This document shows, in pieces, positions 23,901-34,388 of a stretch of DNA of 64,000 bases (the stretch's first letter is position 1; each line of letters starts with the position of its first letter). The DNA comes from Xiphydria camelus (Eukaryota; Arthropoda; Insecta; Hymenoptera; Xiphydriidae), in NCBI GenBank assembly GCA_963678675.1, contig OY783196.1, positions 26,700,827 through 26,764,826 of the forward strand, in the 5' to 3' direction. The position numbers and the translations under genes are program-made. The notes beneath the pieces are model-generated. The model was not told the DNA's origin. It saw only the letters and a list, made by a program, of their open reading frames with translations, and ran no database searches.

Positions 23901-26900
23901 TGACGGATGATCGGCTCCAAGATGTTAAATTTCTTAATCGGCAATTTGCAGCACAATGACAGGCGAGTAATCAGCAGTTCCCTTATTCGCATTTTCGTGC
24001 GCGTTCAGCTGACGCTGCCACTGTACAACGCTCACGTTTAATTACTTACACAGCTGCGCTTCTAGCCGCAGCATTCGGACGCATGCGAAAATGCAAATAA
24101 GAAAACGCTCCTTAGGAGCTCACTCTTTCCTCCTATTTTATTTCCTGTTTATTCGTCTCTATTTTTCGCGACTCATTACTTGAACCTCGAGACAGCCAAC
24201 GGAAGAATAAATATTCGGATTCATTGTCACTTATTACTTAGCGTTATGATTGAGGGATCTCGTTAAAAGTGCTCGAGTTCATTAATGCGAAAAAAATTAA
24301 TTGTTATTTATAATAGAAATTACTGCGAGAAATGTACATGGATTTATCACACTATTTACCGATTGTCGTTATTTTCATCGCTGCAGCATAATTAAATTCT
24401 ATCTACCTGGTGGCTCGGGTGGTCGCGATTGAAAGCACCTTAAGAGTCCTCTCATGATCCTGACTACTATATCAGAGACTTCATCCGCCAGTCGAAGGGC
24501 CAAACCTCCCATGAGCTGTGTGCCCAATCTCAGATAAAAGCAGGAACTCATACCATAACTCGGCGGGGGCTTTCGTCAGGCTGTCGCGCGGAGTTCTTCA
24601 CTTTCATCCGGAGCTTTGCACGGAAACAGCTCGGTTATTGATCGCGCGCTCTTGCAATTTTATTCTCGATCAATTTGCGAGCGCTCAGGTGCTCGCTCAA
24701 AACCCGTCACTATATCATATCACACTCATAAACTGTCCTCCGAGGATTTGAAAGTCTATTTCGTCGAGTTTGTTCAAACGCCTGTCTATGACGCCATAGC
24801 TAATAGCACAGAAGTGTCGCGACGAATCGTTGAAAATTTTTCCACGGATATGCGGGTTTCCGTCGCGGTCACTTCGCAGTTTTGGAATCTCGATGATTTG
24901 TCCTCTCTTGATACCCTAGTATTAGATATCGATAGTCCTTCCAAGTATATTTCCGTCTCACAGTACGAGTATTTAATATACGCACATCCGCAGATTTGAG
25001 GACGATTTTGCAATGAAGAGAATCGAATCGAAAGAGTACATCCTGCCTGCGGTATTCGCGATTCTCACCGCTCATTCAGACTGGGGCAGTTTGACCGGTG
25101 ATTGCGAGTACAATGAATCATAGTCACTCGCTGAATTAATCAGTCGACCGATTTCGGATAAACGGCACAAGAAAATAGAAATCTATCGTTTCCCATCGGA
25201 CACTTCGCGAAGGCCGGCCTTGCATTATCGTTACGTATTTCCGCGTGTGTCGAAATAATTTCTCAGGCCGCTTGGATCAATTTTTGAACGAGCGAATCGA
25301 GTATTCGAGACATTTTTGATTGAACTCTTTCTCCAGTTGACAAGGACGAGCTGTTGATATTTATTTAGTCCGTGATCAGCCAATGGGACGAATACGGTGG
25401 AATTCCTTCATCGGTTTTTAATCGTTTGCGCTTCGGCTTTTTGTACGTATCCATAGCGACATTCGCAGTTATCGGTGCACTCGAGATGAACGCGAGGAGC
25501 TCTTCGTCTTCGATTATATTATCGCTCTTACAATGCCAGAGTATCGCGTAAAATGGCAGACTACGGTCTTTTCGACGTCGAAAAGCCAACTGTCTGGAGC
25601 GCATCAGGTTGCTCGAGAGTCAAAAGTCGTTGTCTCACTGGTAACCACCATTTGCCGCACATGTGTCGCGCGAGAAGTGAATGCAGTGCGCGACCTGACT
25701 TTTTGCTCTTTCGCTTTCAGTTCACAGCGTTTTTTAAGGACTCATTCATAGACTTCTTTTGGGGACCACTTTTTCTTAAAGCTTCCATTCTTCGGGATCC
25801 TCCTTGCGTAATTCGGTTCATTCAATTTCGCGAGCAGATAATGCGTTGTACATCGATTCTCATTACTTTCGTTTGACGACACTAATCACTGACGTAATTT
25901 TTAATTGAATATTTCATCTTTTCGCGTAATGTGACTCGAACTTAGTCTTGAATACCGGGGAGGAGTTTGAAGAACTCCTCGCTATGTAATTCGTAATTTA
26001 TTGTCAATGAATTTATAGAGTTAAATAGGGAGTTTCCTAAATCTCACACTTCGGTACTGAGGAGTATTAAACTAACCGCCGACAATCCTCTGACCTCAAA
26101 GAAAGCCGCAGGTTCAGCTTGTAACAAATTAGATAGCCATACGGACGCGATTATCCGAAGAAGACATTTTTTTTTAATGTACACTGACCTTTCGGTATCT
26201 CCAGTTTACGCAGACTTGACGTAGGATACGGCGTCGTTGATTTACTAGGCGGAAGAGCTTTCGGCCTCGGTAGTCGAGAAATTGGGTGGAGATAATGATC
26301 CTGGTCCTCCGACTGGAAATATTTTACCAGGTCTTCAAAATGTTCCATGTAACGATAAATCATGATTCGTCGTACTGATTTTCGTAATTTAAAAGAACGG
26401 AAAATTATGGAAACGTCACCTCTTCCGAGATTAATTCGTAAATCATTTCCCCCTCGTCCTCGTTGTCCTCGTGAGTCGTGGTACACTTTGGCTTATCTAT
26501 GCTCTCCGCCGAACTTTGGAAGGAGCTGAAGACGGATTGCTTGCCGCTGGAAGTACTCTCGTCTTGATCTATAATCTCATATTCATCCTCGCTCCCCATC
26601 GGTAGATCGGCGACCAAGTCGAGATTCTGTATCGCCCCGGGCGGACGCACCAGTCCATCACCTTTTCTCTCGATGACTGGTGATTCTTGTGACTGTATTT
26701 GCTGAACTAGTTGAGGTATCCTTCTGAGTGAATTCCCTGTACATAAATTTGCAATACTTCAGTATCGGCGAATGAAGAGTATTTATTTATATTAGAATTG
26801 CTTCGATTGTGTGGATTGATTAGCTCCCCGACTTCGGAAATAACGACACCGATAGAGCCAAGGATTATTATTACTGTTCGTTTTCGACCGTCAATACGAA

Positions 26901-29900
26901 ACGCCACGGATACTGTTAGTCATCAATTCAGGATAAACGAGAAGGCGACCGATCATTTTGTGCGTCCGGTGAGGCCTCAATCGTTGTGCCGCGTATAATG
27001 TGACCCCGGAGGCGGTTACGATCACGACGCCGTCGCGACTATAGCAAAATCGACCGCAAACGATATCGACAAAACCGTCATCAGTGGAGCGTGAAGTATA
27101 TCTAGATAAAGTGAAGCAAATTTGAAATGTAAATACCTTTGTCGATTTTACTTTGAAAGTCCGTCGGGCTTTCTCGGCGATTCGACAATAACGCGACATT
27201 GGGAGGATGAGCTTTCAGTTGTAGCTTCTTCAGGAAAATATCTGGCTTCTTGCTGGGCAATACCGGCTTCTTGATGATCTCCAGATTCTCCGTTTTTCTC
27301 TTCGCGGATAGGCTGCCAGAGTATAACTTCGAAGCATTTTTTTGCGGGCGTCGTATCTCATTCGGCTCTGTCTCTTCAACTTCGTAATTGGCGTAAGTAT
27401 TCTCCGCTTCCGGGTTTTCCGAACTTTCAAAATTAGTGTAGAGAGTTTCCGTGATCGGCTCGTCGCATTTCTTCAAATTCGGTTGGTTGATAATTAGCCC
27501 GCTTGCCGTCACGTTGTTTCCTTGAGATATTTTTGAGTTTCTCTCAAATTCGCCCCTTTCTGGCAAAAATCGGAGTATCCTGTCCTCCACTGGAGGCGGA
27601 TCGACGCTGTCCTCCGAACCATCGTCAAATTCTTCGGGACCCCAGTTGTCGGAATCGCTGAAATCTCCCTCGGGATGCATTTTACTTATCTTCCGTTCCT
27701 CGACGTATTTCTCAGGAGATTTCTTCAGCTCCTCCAGGAAACTCGAGAAGCTCCTAATGAGAAAAAAAAATCGCAGTTGAAATCGCACATTACTCCCTTT
27801 TGCGATTATAGTAAAATTCTCACAAGCGCGTCTTTTATTATCCCAAGGTAGCATTACAACGGTATGCTATCGAAAAGATAGTAGTTATACGGCCCGATCG
27901 GCATCAATAACCGTTAAGGTTGCCGACATTTATTCGCCCGGGGGGCCTTCGTTACGAAAGGTGACAATGGCTAAGGTCGAGGCCTTCGGTTAAGAGATTA
28001 CCGACGTATGTACGTGAGGTGCCTGCGGAATGTTTCCGAAATCGCCTCGTTAATAATTAATTTCGGCATCCCTTCTTCGACCATGAAATAATCCCTCCCC
28101 CGTTAATACGATCGTCACGTCAACGGCAATACCTACATGTGTACGTTCTCCAAATGCCGCGCGAACAAAAATTATAGGAGTATGTAGATGCGAAGACGAA
28201 AGTAGCATCGTGTGGCAGGTGCGTTCTCATATTTTGTACATTCAGGGCAAAACGTTATTCGACGCGTGATCCGCCTACGTAGCATCGCGCGAGTATGTAA
28301 ATTTTGCAATTGTCATGACCGACGTCCGCTCGCGAGGCACGTCCACTGAATTCTTCGTTGCCGCGGTGAAACTATTCTGGAAAATTTACGTGCACAGCAA
28401 ATTCCGCAGTCACTTTGGGCACGTAGATATAGCGCTTGTTCATATACGTACGATCATTACGCGCGTTTGGTAATTGCACGTTAACGCGGTAGTCAAATAT
28501 GAATAACCGAGAGGGTATCGTTACTGCGGCGTTATGGGAGAATGAAAATACGTAAGCGCGTTCAATTGGAATTCGATTATTTACTGCAAGAAATCTAGTT
28601 TCTAATTAAGAGAATGATAATGAGCGTAGGATCGACTAGGGATTGTATGTAAAAACTATTGAATCTTGGTAAGAATTGCATCCGCGGAAAATACTCCCTA
28701 CGGGTCACTTTCCACGCGTCGTTGTCCTCATTCGAAGAACGTCGAATTCTCGCCTCAGAGATGCGTATGCGAATGGCTTTGGCAACTTACCATATCAATG
28801 AGATATTCAGGTCTCTTCTCCACAGTGCCTCCAGCTTTTCTTTGGTCAACTGCTGGAAAGGTAAAATTAACCGTTCATCGGTGTACTACGAAATTCATGG
28901 GTAAAAACGACTTCTACTGAATGGCAAAGCGGGCAAGCGCATCGAGGGTCACTTTTGACTCTAATGACTTTCGGATACTGTCGTTGAAATTGTAATTCGA
29001 ATAATCGTTATGAGAGAGAAAAATCACCGAAAAAAATTATTAGAATGCTTCTACTCGATTTTTCATGAAATTCTTCGTGTAACGAAGGGATGCAACCCGT
29101 CGTGCACAAGATCGCCTCTGCCTCGAAATAATTTTAAATCAGACCCGAAACCATCGTCTTGTTTTCGAAGGATTTGAAAAAGTTCTCTTAACTAATTTCT
29201 TTGCGAGAAAATTGCGCAAATTATTCACGAAATAAAATAAAAACGCGATTCATTCATTGAAAGAAGTGCTACGGTTAACAAATCCGATTTCGAAACATCG
29301 AAACAGCCTCGTTGCTGTACTTGCCAGGAAGGCACTCGTTAAAACGCAATCGTGCACTCTCCGCATGCAAATTTATTCTCGCTTGTAATCAACGAAAAAT
29401 ACGCGTAGGTTTATCGTAACTGCGAAGGGTGGACGTTGAAATTAAAACGGTCGATCAATAATTACCCGAGTCGTCGCTTTAGATCGACGCTTCCCACTCG
29501 AAGGCTGATCGTTGTCTAACGAGAAAACTCGACCACGTCAGAGTCATTGCTCACCGAGGCATTCAGATTATCAGTTAGTTATAACAATCGCCACGAACTA
29601 ATCATCAATATTCTTGACGAAATTGAAAACAACGGGACGGCCACGTTTCTCCATTGTCTCAGTGGATTAAGCTCGTTACATAACGAAAAGAACAGGGAAT
29701 AAAAGAAACGGAAAATAAGGAAAAGGCTCCCATTCGTCGCGTTGGAGCAGTTAGGCGATATCCGCGCTTGTTTAGAAGTCCTCGTTTCTTATAAGTTACT
29801 CGCCTTCATCGTGCAACAAACTTTATTTATATATTTAAACTCACCAGAAGCTCGGCCCCGTCAATTTGTTTTTTTATCACGGCTTCGCAGCATTTTTCCA

Positions 29901-31002
29901 ACCGGTTCTGGGAATTGAGCGATTCGTTAGTATAAGCGGAAGATTTAACTCGCGTTTTTAAAGGATATTTGCCAATCTGGGATGACTGAGTCACCCCCAT
30001 CTAACTATCTCACTTCCGGATTAAAATCGACCATCGAACGTTGACCTTTCTTATTATTGTATACGCAACACATGATTCACGTTGCATTTAATTTTTTGTT
30101 GCATTGAGTTACTTGCTATTCCTTGAAAAGAGGAACAAATCGACTTTCGACCTATACATAGGTACATATAGTATGTAGAAGAGGGTCTATATTGGGATAC
30201 GCCAGGAGATAAGCGATAAATGTCGCTACAGCCACGAGTCACGCATACATATGTACGTATGTATCTTATTGGCCATGGTATACTCGTGTATTTACTCTAT
30301 AAGGCGATATGAAAAACGTATAAAGAAAAACTCGCCTTATCTAAGATTAATTAATTTTAAGTAAATCTAAAATGAAAACAGCGTTGCAATGGCATTGCAC
30401 TCCTACAAATGTTATTATGTTCAATTTAAATGAAGTAAAGCCTGTTTTTAAAAATACGGAACACAGGCACCAAAAGATGCGCTTCGCGAAAACCGAACGC
30501 GGTGCACCGCGAAACTCAATTTCGAGGAAAAAGAACGAATAAGACGTGTGTCTGCTTTTACACACTCCATATAAACATTAACGCTGATAGAAAATGACTT
30601 ATATCAAGCGCATCGCGATGACTTTACGGGCTTTTAGCATGAAAGCGATTCTTTTCTGCGATGCGATAATTATAGCGCGATAGGTATCGATCGATCGCGT
30701 GGCCGCAGGCATTTGAATCCACGGAGATCGAGTATCAAAACGAATTGGTAACGCGCTTGATGTGTTGTACGCGCGTGTATGCATTTGGGCGGTCGCTCGA
30801 ACCGCGGTGATGTCGCTCCGTAAGAGCGCGTACAGTCGGCGTACCGCTCTCGACGATGCAGCAATGCAACTCGGTCAATTAATGAGAGGAAAAGAAGGCG
30901 TTGACGGCAGGGTTTACTCACCTCACGCAACAAGGACACCACCTCGTCCGTGCACCAATTTGAAATCTCTTTGAGCGCCTCGTCCTTCCGCGACTTGAAC
31001 AT
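20972..31002 (-). CDS. SLP-76/BLNK-family adaptor (SAM domain, acidic and proline-rich linker, SH2 domain)
   Basis: Exons on the minus strand: 31002-30922, 29907-29845, 28852-28791, 27753-27137, 26736-26420, 26312-26189, 21729-21556, 21354-21210, 21119-20972 (576 aa, every phase consistent). Residues 1-70 form a SAM-like domain encoded by three small exons (IDGAELL, LTKEKLEALW). An acidic segment around 88-120 (FSDSDNWGPEEFDDGSEDS) is followed by a linker with tyrosines in YEII (Y327) and YELI (Y374). A proline run at about 450-455 precedes the SH2 domain, about 464-565 (WFHNVNREEA). The SH2 phosphotyrosine arginine is R496 in GRFLMRPS. LCP2 (SLP-76), BLNK and CLNK share an acidic tyrosine-bearing N-terminal half, a proline-rich linker and a C-terminal SH2; SLP-76 also has the N-terminal SAM. 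They act as cytosolic scaffolds below Src/Syk-type kinases. The ligand and kinase partner here are unknown. The architecture is clear; exact orthology is not proven. Confidence 0.85.
22115..22707. repeat. Inverted repeat pair, 42 bp core arms (38/42 identical), about 510 bp apart
   Basis: The segment 22115-22156 on plus and 22707-22666 on minus both begin GATACAGTCGGTACGAT. They differ at four of 42 positions, all transitions (G/A three times, T/C once). An 11-base block GTGCGAGCGAG occurs outside each arm at a similar distance (22075-22085 and, inverted, 22744-22754), so the similarity probably extended over about 80-90 bp. The pair lies wholly inside the large adaptor intron. A decayed transposon or a duplicated, inverted segment are both possible. 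Confidence 0.65.
22917..23040 (-). CDS. Candidate alternative first coding exon of the SAM/SH2 adaptor
   Basis: ATG at 23040 (minus) opens a 41-codon frame (starts MATTVGDLKRSV) that ends at a donor (A|GTTAGT) after 22917 in phase 1. The next exon of the adaptor, 21729-21556, needs exactly phase 1, so splicing would join this short serine/alanine-rich leader to the proline-rich segment and SH2 domain. The SAM domain and the tyrosine-bearing linker would then be absent. The sequence just upstream (23041-23600, minus) is fairly GC-rich and could be an internal promoter. The donor is weak and no transcript evidence is available, so this stays a hypothesis. Confidence 0.35.
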
Positions 31003-32042
31003 TGTCAGCTGGTCTCGCGTTCAAAAAAACTGTCGCACGTATAGGCACGTTCGCGCATCGGTATGGCTTTTTACGGATGGAATGTGACAGTTCGTTTTTT
31101 TCCTCCTCGATTCACTTTAGTCGGCGGTGCGCTGCGTGCCGCGGTCATCGCCGCTATAAAGTGGTTTCTACCGGGGATTGGTAGGCCTCCTTCGTCTTCC
31201 ATCTCCACGTGTTATTGGTAGATTCCGTTGGAATTCGAACGGCACCTGTCGCGTCTAAACTCATACGAGTTTCCCCACCTCCTTTCTTCAGTTGCGCTGG
31301 CCATTGGTCATACGCGGGCAGCGCGGTAGTTGCCTGGCAGCGGTGGATGCACGAATTTATGAATTTGTGTTGAGCTTTTACATGCAATAGATTTGATTGC
31401 ATCCGATTAAAATTGTATTTGTATCGTGGATGTGTGACACGATTTACATACACCTGTAGCGATCTGTGAATTAGGGGTCGAATGCATGCAGTTAATATCT
31501 GATTTCAATGAAGTCTTAATATGCAACTCTAGTTGTAAATTTAATGCACGAATTACAATTTTTGTTAAATTATATAGCTCGTAGAACACTGCTTCTAAAA
31601 TCGCTTTAAAATTCATTAGTTTTATGTATAAATAAAATTTTAATGTACTAGAGTCTTTTTTTTTCAATTCTGTGAGAGAAAGTGGCGCAAAAATGCCGAA
31701 AATATTTCTATTTATATCCCGAGGATGGCATTCCTGATATTTCAGGTAGATAGATAGGGTGAAATAGGGAATGTGGAGAAGTAGTCGTAATGCGCCTGTA
31801 GGTAGACTTTACTTTACTCGTCGTTACTCCCCTCACTATTGGTCTCTTATTCTCTTGTAACCGACAACAGATTGGTCGGCATCTCACTCCTCGTGCTTTT
31901 GTCTCTACTCTGAAATTTTCCTCCATGAGGCCAGTGCACGATCTCGCGTAGGTCAAGATTGGTCGAAGACAAGGGGAGATTGTAATTAATCGCTTTATCG
32001 TTTGCCTTTTTCGTGAACAGATCTCAAGGGAAAGGTGACAGG
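31003..32042. promoter_or_regulatory. Divergent promoter region between the SAM/SH2 adaptor and GLRX3
   Basis: The two start codons (31002 minus, 32043 plus) are 1,040 bases apart and face away from each other, so both promoters and 5' untranslated regions must lie here unless upstream exons exist elsewhere. An acceptor-like TTTTTCGTGAACAG just before 32022 could end a short GLRX3 5' untranslated intron. I cannot place transcription starts. Confidence 0.45.
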
Positions 32043-34084
32043 ATGACTGTCACCAATTTATCCACGGAAGAAGAGTTCAATGAATTCGTCAAGTAAGTTA
32101 GTTATCTTCGTTGAATTCGAAAAAGAATTGTATCATCCTCATGTGATTAACCTGCTATTGATGGTCAATCAAGAAGCTTTCTAAGAACATTGGAGCATTT
32201 TACGAAGTATTCAAATATTGTCGTTTCAATCTTTTTGTTTTTGAAGTTCCATTCATCATTGCAAAAGCATTTTTAATTCAATTTAAGATTCGCCATTATC
32301 TGTTCATTTTAGGAGTGAATGATTTGAAAAAAAATTCAAATTTTACATTTCACCTGTAGAGTCTCTACACTTTATATGGGTATTAATTAAAGTTTGAGAT
32401 GCCATTTGCGAGTTAGGTATGCATTGTTATACAATTTTAATTAAACGCAACGTGTTTTTTATCATCCATCAGGTCTAAAAATTTGTCAGTCGTCCACTTT
32501 TATGCTGCCTGGGCAGCTCAATGTACTCAAATGAATGATGTGCTCGAAGAAATGACAAAGTCGGCAAATTACAAGGGTGTTAACTTTGCTAAAATAGCTG
32601 CCGAAGATGTTTCCACAGTTTCTTTAAAGTTCAACATATCCGCTGTACCGACGATTCTGCTGATCAGGAATGCTAGTGTCCTAGACAGAGTCAATGGCGC
32701 CAATCCTGCTGCTCTCACAGAGAAGATCGAGCAATGGATCGGCGACGACTCTGTACCCATTGAAATTCCTAAGCCAAAGGAAGACTTGGAAACGAGATTA
32801 AAGAAGCTCATAAATCAAGCACCTTGTATGCTCTTTATGAAGGGCAATCCTGCTACTCCGCGTTGCGGATTTTCCAGAACGATGATATCTATTTTGGATG
32901 CCTACAAGGCAGATTATCAAACGTTCGACATACTGCAAGATAATGAAGTGAGAGAGGGGCTTAAAAAATACAGTAATTGGCCCACTTACCCTCAACTATA
33001 CTTGAACGGAGAACTCATTGGTGGCCTGGATATTGTCAAAGAAATGGCTGGAGAATTAGATGAAATGCTACCTAAGAAGGCTAGCCTAGAAGAAAGGTGA
33101 GTTTATGGCATATATATACATATGCAGTAATGCTCATAACACTAATAATAACAGCTGCAAAAGACTTTTAGTTTTTATGTGATAGTCACGTCTGTTATGC
33201 ATGCAGTTGTCACGCAAAAGATAAGGGATAGTAATACTCATATCATTGAATTATTGGCTATATTTTAGCACATTTGAGACGCCATATCCTAAACTATAAG
33301 CAATCGTTTTTTTGCAGGGGTTAAACAGGATCTCTGGATTTAACGTTATTTCTATTTTTTTAATTTATTATCAGACCCATAATGTTGTCAAGTATTTGTT
33401 TGTATAATTCTTTCAACTAGAAAAAGACAAAAGGACTTTATTGTACAATAAATTAAGTTCATTCAAGAGTGATCCGATATATTCAAGAGTGTTATTCTAA
33501 TTATTATCCTTCCTAAAATAAATTTAGAATACAAGAAGTCATCAACAAAAGTAGAATAATTATCGTCATGAAAGGCACGAAAAATAATCCGAAGTGTGTT
33601 TACACGAAACAAATCATGGATATATTCAACACAATAAAGTATATAGCCTTTTATCAATTATCAATGAAATACTTTCGTCGAATGGCAAGATCAATTTATA
33701 CGTTTTTCATTTCTTCAGTACATTCGATGCATCATTCGATGTTTATACGTCGTTTTTCAGACTGAAACATGCAATGGACTTGCATGAATACAATATGCAA
33801 TAAGACTTTGATCCTGTCATTTACGAGATTAGAGAATAATCAGTTCAACGGTCGAAGGTTAACTATTGTTTTCTTAATTAACTAGCATTCATTATGAAAC
33901 ATTTGATATTTTATCCGATGAAGAATTACGAAGTGCACTTAAATCATATGCAGATTGGCCTACATACCCGCAAGTTTATGTAAACGGCGATTTGCTCGGC
34001 GGTTTTGATATCATTCAAGACCTTAATAACAGTGGGGAGTTAATTCACACTTTAAATAATAGCAGAGGAAATGGTGAATTGTAA
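32043..34084 (+). CDS. GLRX3: Glutaredoxin-3 (thioredoxin-like domain plus two monothiol glutaredoxin domains)
   Basis: Exons: 32043-32092, 32473-33096, 33528-33638, 33886-34084 (327 aa). GLRX3 is a cytosolic protein that carries [2Fe-2S] clusters with BolA2 and glutathione and supplies Fe-S assembly. Domain order: thioredoxin-like about 20-120 (FYAAWAAQC, lacking a CxxC redox pair, as usual for this family), Grx-A about 128-215 with the monothiol site CGFS at 148-151 and WPTYPQLY, and Grx-B about 225-315 with WPTYPQVY and GGFDI. In Grx-B the CGFS position reads CVYT (248-251): the cysteine is kept but the following three residues are replaced. Length is close to the vertebrate three-domain form. 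Grx-B is encoded by two exons not included in the alternative 3' end at 33318. AATAAA at 34180 lies 96 bases after the stop. Confidence 0.92.
33318..33452 (+). other. Candidate alternative terminal exon of GLRX3 (truncated isoform)
   Basis: A strong acceptor (TTTTTTTTGCAG) ends at 33317. Joined in phase to the exon ending at 33096, it adds one residue (glycine) and then TAA at 33322. A canonical AATAAA lies at 33447-33452, about 125 bases later. Together these would end the protein at about 226 aa after the first glutaredoxin domain, the single-Grx form I recall for fly Grx3. The sequence supports the sites, but use in vivo is inferred. Confidence 0.4.
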
Positions 34085-34179
34085 AAATAAAGAGGCAATG
34101 TACTGGTGTGACAAACAAATAATAGACTCCCGTAGATCTGTATTAAACATTGCATTGTTATAGCTCTATGCTTTATATG

Positions 34180-34185
34180 AATAAA
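34180..34185 (+). promoter_or_regulatory. Polyadenylation signal AATAAA of GLRX3
   Basis: Hexamer 96 bases after the GLRX3 stop, followed by an A-run. The convergent RRP12 stop is only 200 bases further on, so the two 3' untranslated regions nearly meet. Confidence 0.6.
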
Positions 34186-34388
34186 AAAAAAATACAGCAG
34201 ACAAAGGTCTTTCCTGATGTTGTTAAATTAATTTGAAAAGTGTATTTTCAGGTAAATTAAGACTGATTATCATCCAAGTAATAATTTGTTCAATAGCATA
34301 ATGACTTAAAACGCATATTTACAGAAACTCAACTTCATTTGATCCTACATAAAGAGAGAACAGAAATAGAAACAGTAACTGTATAATT

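Larger units (their letters stand above)
21730..26188 (-). other. Large intron of the SAM/SH2 adaptor
   Basis: A 4.5 kb intron between the linker exon and the proline-rich/SH2 exon. It contains the inverted pair at 22075-22156 and 22666-22754 and the candidate alternative first exon at 22917-23040. A 127-codon plus-strand ORF at 24616-24999 looks like chance. Confidence 0.55.

Noticed and set aside
24616..24999. 127-codon plus-strand ORF in the adaptor intron
   Set aside because: No recognised domain, no splice partners, and antisense to a clearly modelled gene. Chance ORFs of this length are expected over 64 kb in six frames.
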